Assembly (NCBI RefSeq): GCF_007556815.1
Contig: NZ_CP041743.1
Span: 1,550,001 to 1,614,000 of the forward strand
Length of the DNA stretch: 64,000 bases
Direction of reading: 5' to 3'
Origin: Paraburkholderia megapolitana
Lineage (GTDB): Bacteria > Pseudomonadota > Gammaproteobacteria > Burkholderiales > Burkholderiaceae
Part shown: piece by piece, positions 60,113 to 64,000 of the stretch
Layout: the number at the start of each line of letters is the position of its first letter
Numbering within the stretch: position 1 is the first letter of the stretch
The notes under the pieces: model-generated
Databases searched by the model: none
The model's input: the letters and a program-made list of their open reading frames with translations, nothing else
What the model was told of the DNA's origin: nothing
Program-made: the position numbers and the translations under genes

Positions 60113-61471
60113 ATGACATCGACGAGACGTACAGGTCCCGTTCGCCTCGGTACGGGCGCGGGTTACTCGGGCGACCGCATTGAACCGGCCGTCGAGCTGG
60201 CCGAACACGGCGCGCTCGACTATCTCGTGTTCGAATGCCTCGCCGAACGCACGATCGCGATCGCGCAACAGGCGCGCCGCGGCGACCCGTCGCTCGGCTA
60301 CGACCCGCTGCTCGATGCGAGGATGCGTGCGGTACTACCGGTTGCAATGCGCAACCGCGTGCGGATTGTGTCGAACATGGGCGCGGCGAATCCGCTGGCT
60401 GCTGCGCGCCGGACTGCTGAACTCGCGCATTCGCTTGGGCTCTCGGGCCTGAAGATCGCCGCGGTAACGGGCGACGATGTACTCGATGCGGTGCGCCAGG
60501 GCGACTACCGCTTCGAGGAATCCGGCGAACGTGTTGCCGATTTCGACGCGCGCATCGTGTCGGCGAATGCATATCTTGGTGCTGCACCGATTGTCGATGC
60601 GCTCGCGGCTGGAGCCGACGTGGTGCTGACCGGGCGTGTTGCCGATCCATCGTTGTTCACCGCGCCGCTGATTCACGAATATGGCTGGGCAATGGACGAC
60701 TGGAACACGCTGGGGCAGGCGACCGTGGTTGGCCATCTGCTCGAATGCGCGGGTCAGGTGACGGGCGGCTATTTTGCGGACCCTGGGTTCAAGGATGTGC
60801 CGGATCTCGCGCGTCTTGGGTTTCCGATCGGTGAGGTCGCCGCCGATGGCACCGTCGTCATTACGAAGGTGCCGCATGCGGGTGGCTGCGTGACCGAGGC
60901 GACCTGCAAGGAACAACTGCTGTATGAAGTGCACGATTGCAGTCGTTATCTGCAGCCGGATGTCGTGGCCGATTTCACGGGGGTACGTGTCGAGCAGTTG
61001 GCGAAAGACCGTGTGAGCGTAAGTGGTGGGCGCGGCACGCCGCGCACGGCGACGTTGAAGACGTCAGTTGCGTATGTAGACGGTTTTATCGGCGAAGGGC
61101 AAATGTCGTACGCAGGGCCGGGCGCTGTGGCGCGTGCGCGGCTTGCGCTCGAGATCGTGCGTGAGCGACTGCGGATCACTGGTGTAGCGGCGCAAGAACT
61201 GCGCTTCGATCTGATCGGCGTCGATGCGCTGCATGGCGAGACGCTTGGCGGGCGTGGTGGTGAGCCCTACGAGGTGCGCGTACGTGTGGCTGGGCGCACT
61301 GCTTCGCTTGCGGAGGCCGTACAGATCGGTAACGAAGTCGAAACGTTGTATACGAACGGACCGGCCGGCGGCGGCGGGGCGACGAAATCGGCGCGAGAAG
61401 TTATCGCGGTGCAATCGGTGCTGCTGCCGCGCGACTGCGTGCACGCATCGTTTGAACTCGTGGAGGTGTGA
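60113..61471 (+). CDS. AtuA family (DUF1446) protein
   Basis: A 452-residue soluble protein from MTSTRRTGPVRLGTGAGYSG (60113). Conserved points include GTGAGYSGDRIEPAVELAEH, YLVFECLAERTIAIAQ and ADVVLTGRVADPSLFTAPLI, then GQVTGGYFADPGFKDVPDLA. AtuA is needed for acyclic terpene use in Pseudomonas, yet its reaction is unknown, and homologues occur far beyond terpene users. Here it follows a CitMHS transporter (22-base gap) and precedes an AtuA-like small protein. Confidence 0.85.
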   Translation: MTSTRRTGPVRLGTGAGYSGDRIEPAVELAEHGALDYLVFECLAERTIAIAQQARRGDPSLGYDPLLDARMRAVLPVAMRNRVRIVSNMGAANPLAAARRTAELAHSLGLSGLKIAAVTGDDVLDAVRQGDYRFEESGERVADFDARIVSANAYLGAAPIVDALAAGADVVLTGRVADPSLFTAPLIHEYGWAMDDWNTLGQATVVGHLLECAGQVTGGYFADPGFKDVPDLARLGFPIGEVAADGTVVITKVPHAGGCVTEATCKEQLLYEVHDCSRYLQPDVVADFTGVRVEQLAKDRVSVSGGRGTPRTATLKTSVAYVDGFIGEGQMSYAGPGAVARARLALEIVRERLRITGVAAQELRFDLIGVDALHGETLGGRGGEPYEVRVRVAGRTASLAEAVQIGNEVETLYTNGPAGGGGATKSAREVIAVQSVLLPRDCVHASFELVEV

Positions 61472-61472
61472 C

Positions 61473-61793
61473 ATGGAATTGCGCGAACTGGCTCACTCCA
61501 GAACCGGCGACAAGGGCGATACGCTCAATGTGTCGGTGATCTGCCACGATGCGCGCGACTACGATCATCTGTGCGCGCATGTCACTGCTGAACGCGTACA
61601 GGCGCATCTGCGCGATACCGTGCGTGGCACGGTGACGCGGTTTGAGATGCCGGGCATCGGCGCGTTGAATTTCGTGCTTGGGCACGCGTTAGGTGGAGGT
61701 GTCACGCGTTCGCTTGCGCTCGATGCGCACGGCAAATCGCTTAGCTCGGCTTTGTTGAGTCTTGAGGTGCCGGAGCGGGATCGGGTGGGTTGA
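61473..61793 (+). CDS. Small AtuA-associated protein
   Basis: A 106-residue protein beginning MELRELAHSRTGDKGDTLNV SVICHD, a block found in the C-terminal part or separate partner of AtuA proteins. The late LNFVLGHALGGGVTRSLALD AHGK completes it. GGAGG precedes ATG 61473, 2 bases after the AtuA stop. It probably forms a complex with AtuA. Longer upstream frames only read antisense-like sequence inside AtuA. Confidence 0.8.
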   Translation: MELRELAHSRTGDKGDTLNVSVICHDARDYDHLCAHVTAERVQAHLRDTVRGTVTRFEMPGIGALNFVLGHALGGGVTRSLALDAHGKSLSSALLSLEVPERDRVG

Positions 61794-61969
61794 AGCCAGA
61801 TGCTGTTTCTGCGTAGTCGGATCGGTGCCGAACTGATGCTCGTTGTATGCCCGCGCGTAAGCTTTGCGCTGTTGTGGATAGGTTGTGAGCCTGGTGTGCC
61901 GCCAGTTGTACCAACCCGCAACAGCGCAACTTATAGTAACGTTTGAAAAAAGGACAGATAGGAGCAGCA

Positions 61970-62272
61970 ATGGCACGCGATATTCAACTGGCGACGCCGG
62001 GAGAAATCCTTGCGCTCGATTGGCTTGAACCCATGGGCATCTCGCAGTACGCGCTCGCAAAGGCGATCGAAGTACCTGCGCGGCGTATCAACGAAATCGT
62101 GAAGGGCGAACGCTCTATCACGGCAGATACGGCCGTGCGGCTCGGCGCCTTCTTTGGCACCGATCCACAAAGCTGGATGAATCTGCAAACGCACTACGAC
62201 ACCGAGATTGCGAAAGAAAAAATCGGTGCTGAGAAGCTCGAAGAGATCAAGCGACACGCTGAGCCCGCATGA
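61970..62272 (+). CDS. HigA-type antitoxin without adjacent toxin
   Basis: A 100-residue protein starting MARDIQLATPGEILALDWLE after GGAG. The helix-turn-helix ISQYALAKAIEVPARRINEI VKGERSITADTAVRLGAFFG is the HigA/VapI signature. HigB normally sits just upstream; the 176 bases before it hold no such ORF on either strand. It may be a solitary regulator or the survivor of a decayed module. A TTG start at 61943 would add 9 residues. Confidence 0.85.
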   Translation: MARDIQLATPGEILALDWLEPMGISQYALAKAIEVPARRINEIVKGERSITADTAVRLGAFFGTDPQSWMNLQTHYDTEIAKEKIGAEKLEEIKRHAEPA

Positions 62273-62351
62273 TTCAGGAAGGACGGCAGATCCGGAACGG
62301 GGTTGAGAGATACAGCACACTTGAATCTGTTGATTCTTGAGGGAGCGCGAT

Positions 62352-62735
62352 TTGAAATTCGTCTGTATCGCTGCCGCACTGTGCGTTCTGGGTGTATGGC
62401 TGTATGCCTTGGCGACGCTCGTATATCTTCCGGTCAGGATCTGGATCATGAGGCATCGGTCTCGGGACATCTGGTCCATCCTGTCGCGCCGGCGACTCCT
62501 GCTAACGACGATGTTGTATGTTGTTTCAGCGCCGCTCCTGATTGCAGCTGCTGGCGCCTATGCCATGCTCGACGGCGCAGCTAAAACCAGTGGTCCAGGT
62601 GCTGGTGGGGGTAGCAGCGACAGTGGCGTAGATCTCCTGTTATTGCTCGGCTGGATTTTTCTGGGTGTATATCTGGCGGCCGCGGTGGCTGCGTTGATCG
62701 CGCTGATCGTTCGCCGGCGGTTGGTTCGCGCATAA
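62352..62735 (+). CDS. Membrane protein of unknown function (TTG start)
   Basis: From TTG 62352 (GAGGGAG lies 5-12 bases before) the protein has 127 residues and three hydrophobic helices: FVCIAAALCVLGVWLYALAT, LLTTMLYVVSAPLLIAAAGA and LLLLLGWIFLGVYLAAAVAA, with a basic cytoplasmic segment between 1 and 2 and a Gly/Ser loop (GPGAGGGSSDSG). TTG 62337 is the alternative. Family not recognised. Confidence 0.55.
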   Translation: MKFVCIAAALCVLGVWLYALATLVYLPVRIWIMRHRSRDIWSILSRRRLLLTTMLYVVSAPLLIAAAGAYAMLDGAAKTSGPGAGGGSSDSGVDLLLLLGWIFLGVYLAAAVAALIALIVRRRLVRA

Positions 62736-62827
62736 AGTAGACAGAGAGCAGAAGTTTCCTCAGCAGTTCAACTACGCTGCCGTGTCGCCAGCGCGATTCA
62801 TAACGCCCGACTTATACTAGCCCGACG

Positions 62828-62895
62828 ACCGAGTGCCTAATTCCCAGTAAGCAGGCAACCGCAACCCACAGTCTGACGGTTCGAATCCACTCGGT
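62828..62895 (+). ncRNA. tRNA-like three-way-junction RNA element before gor
   Basis: ACCGAGTG (62828-62835) pairs perfectly with CACTCGGT (62888-62895). Inside, GCCT/AGGC (62835-62838/62853-62856) and ACCG/CGGT (62858-62861/62877-62880) can form two arms. A canonical T-loop string GGTTCGAATCC (62878-62888) is present. A -10-like TATACT (62813-62818) ends 9 bases before the stem. It is too degenerate for a working tRNA (no anticodon arm; a 2-bp T stem). It may be a pseudo-tRNA, a processed leader or a small RNA. Confidence 0.4.
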
Positions 62896-62946
62896 TCCCT
62901 GCATTTCAACGCGACGAAAGCACACATCCAGAAACGGGACGGAGCG

Positions 62947-64000
62947 ATGACCGCCAAGTACGACTTCGATCTATTCACCCTGGGCGCAGGCTCCGGCGGC
63001 GTCGCCGGCTCGCGCCGCGCGGCGTCCTATGGTGCGCGAGTGGGTATCTGCGAGGACAGCCGTATCGGCGGTACTTGCGTCATCCGCGGTTGTGTGCCGA
63101 AGAAGCTGCTGGTCTATGGCTCCCATATCGCCGACGAGATCGACGATGCAAAAGGCTATGGCTGGACCATCCCTGAAGCCCACTTCGACTGGGCTCGCCT
63201 GATCGAAGCCAAGAACAAGGAAGTCGACCGGCTCAACGGCATCTACATCAAGATGCTGGAGGATGCCGGCGTCGAAATAGTCCACGGGCGCGGCAAACTG
63301 ATCGACGCTCACACCGTTCAGGTCGGCGAACGCATCGTCACTGCAGAGCGCATTCTGATTGCAACGGGTAGTCGGCCGCACCTGCCGCCGACACCTGGCA
63401 TCGAGCGCGCCATCACCTCGAACGAGGCACTCGAACTACCTGAATTGCCCAGGCGGATCGCTGTGGTGGGCAGCGGCTATATTGCCGTCGAGTTCGCGGG
63501 CATCTTCAACGCGCTGGGCGCGGAAGTAACGATGATCATCCGTGGCGATCTCCCGCTGAAGGGTTTCGACGAGGATGTTCGCACTCACGTGGTTGAAGAG
63601 ATGACACGACGCGGCATCCGTTTCGTGTCGCAGTCGCGGGTGGAGCGAATCGAGAAGACGGCACACGGTCTTGAGGCGCATCTCCATCAGAGTGACGTAG
63701 TGATTCCCTGCGATCAGATCCTCTACGCCATTGGCCGCATTCCCAACACCGGCGACCTGGGTCTGAAAGGACTCGGTATCGAAACCGGGTTACTCGGTGC
63801 CGTCATCGTGGACGAATGGTCGCGCAGCAACGTTGCGAACATCTACGCCGTGGGCGACGTCACCGATCGTATCAGCCTGACACCGGTGGCGATCGCCGAA
63901 GCGCGCGCGTTGGCCGAAACCCTGTTCAACAACAATCCGACGACGTTCGATCGGGAAGGCATACCCACGGCCGTATTTTGCCAGCCACCTGTCGCTACGG
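62947..64000 (+). CDS. gor: Glutathione reductase, N-terminal 351 residues (cut by window end)
   Basis: NADPH-dependent reduction of oxidised glutathione. From MTAKYDFDLFTLGAGSGGVA, the FAD motif GAGSGG is followed by the redox-active disulfide GGTCVIRGCVPKK (C44, C49), then ATGSRPHLP, the second Rossmann motif GSGYIAVEFAG and IYAVGDVTD. The C-terminal dimer domain and HxxxxxE lie beyond base 64000. GGAGC precedes the ATG. The IRGCVPKK variant points to glutathione reductase rather than lipoamide dehydrogenase (which has NxGCIPSK). Confidence 0.93.
   Translation, partial: MTAKYDFDLFTLGAGSGGVAGSRRAASYGARVGICEDSRIGGTCVIRGCVPKKLLVYGSHIADEIDDAKGYGWTIPEAHFDWARLIEAKNKEVDRLNGIYIKMLEDAGVEIVHGRGKLIDAHTVQVGERIVTAERILIATGSRPHLPPTPGIERAITSNEALELPELPRRIAVVGSGYIAVEFAGIFNALGAEVTMIIRGDLPLKGFDEDVRTHVVEEMTRRGIRFVSQSRVERIEKTAHGLEAHLHQSDVVIPCDQILYAIGRIPNTGDLGLKGLGIETGLLGAVIVDEWSRSNVANIYAVGDVTDRISLTPVAIAEARALAETLFNNNPTTFDREGIPTAVFCQPPVAT

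Noticed and set aside
61689..62060. Minus-strand frame reading GWYNWRHTRLTTYPQQRKAY
   Set aside because: Considered as a transposase or HigB remnant; no family pattern, and most of it overlaps the HigA and AtuA-partner genes on the other strand.

Overview
The window reads as a chromosomal segment of a Burkholderia-type betaproteobacterium, most likely Paraburkholderia. The evidence is high GC, many LysR regulators in divergent pairs, a Burkholderia-like RpoD C-terminus, a non-phosphorylating L-arabinose cluster and a guanidine-I riboswitch operon. No species can be named from the sequence alone. There are no rRNA genes, CRISPR arrays or intact insertion sequences.

Layout. 1-946: the 3' end of rpoD, two hairpin terminators and an unusual tRNA with a CAU anticodon and a long variable arm. 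1120-5866: a possible old tRNA-linked island with a YcaO/OsmC fusion gene, a decayed AT-rich stretch with gene remnants, and two exported proteins of unknown function; a degenerate copy of the tRNA 3' end lies at 5772-5790. 6.0-12.3 kb: leucine-type dehydrogenase, a drug-efflux and isochorismatase-like pair facing a TetR regulator across a palindrome, and alanine dehydrogenase. 12.3-19.9 kb: LysR regulator facing L-arabonate dehydratase, a KDPG/DapA-type dehydratase and the ABC transporter AraFGH. 19.9-28.1 kb: a minus-strand operon led by a guanidine-I riboswitch, coding an ABC transporter, two DUF1989 proteins (carboxyguanidine deiminase subunits) and a urea/guanidine carboxylase, with an unannotated 37-residue ORF between the last two cistrons.

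28.4-41.8 kb: mixed accessory genes. These are an XRE-cupin regulator facing an alpha/beta hydrolase across two TTAC-type palindromes, a secreted GH12 glucanase, an SGNH esterase, a DadA-like oxidase, a beta-propeller protein, a Tat-type cupin, an ECF sigma/anti-sigma/Spy-like operon with YXWGXW proteins, and a diverged CysC-like kinase. 42-52.7 kb: an SDR lacking the catalytic tyrosine, an aldehyde dehydrogenase resembling alpha-ketoglutarate semialdehyde dehydrogenase (the last step missing from the arabinose cluster), tautomerase/LysR, DUF3311 plus a sodium:solute symporter, a QorB-like reductase, and a methyltransferase facing metR. 52.7-64 kb: an MFS exporter with LysR, an oxalate/formate-type MFS with its 42-residue small subunit, a LysR-CitMHS-AtuA-AtuA-like cassette of unknown pathway, a solitary HigA, a structured tRNA-like leader, and the start of gor.

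The most coherent systems are guanidine assimilation (riboswitch, import, carboxylation, deimination; allophanate hydrolase is not in the window) and L-arabinose catabolism (import plus the two dehydratase steps, with a candidate final dehydrogenase 24 kb away). The least explained items are the class II CAU tRNA, the CitMHS-AtuA cassette, the tRNA-like leader before gor and the small ORF in the guanidine operon.
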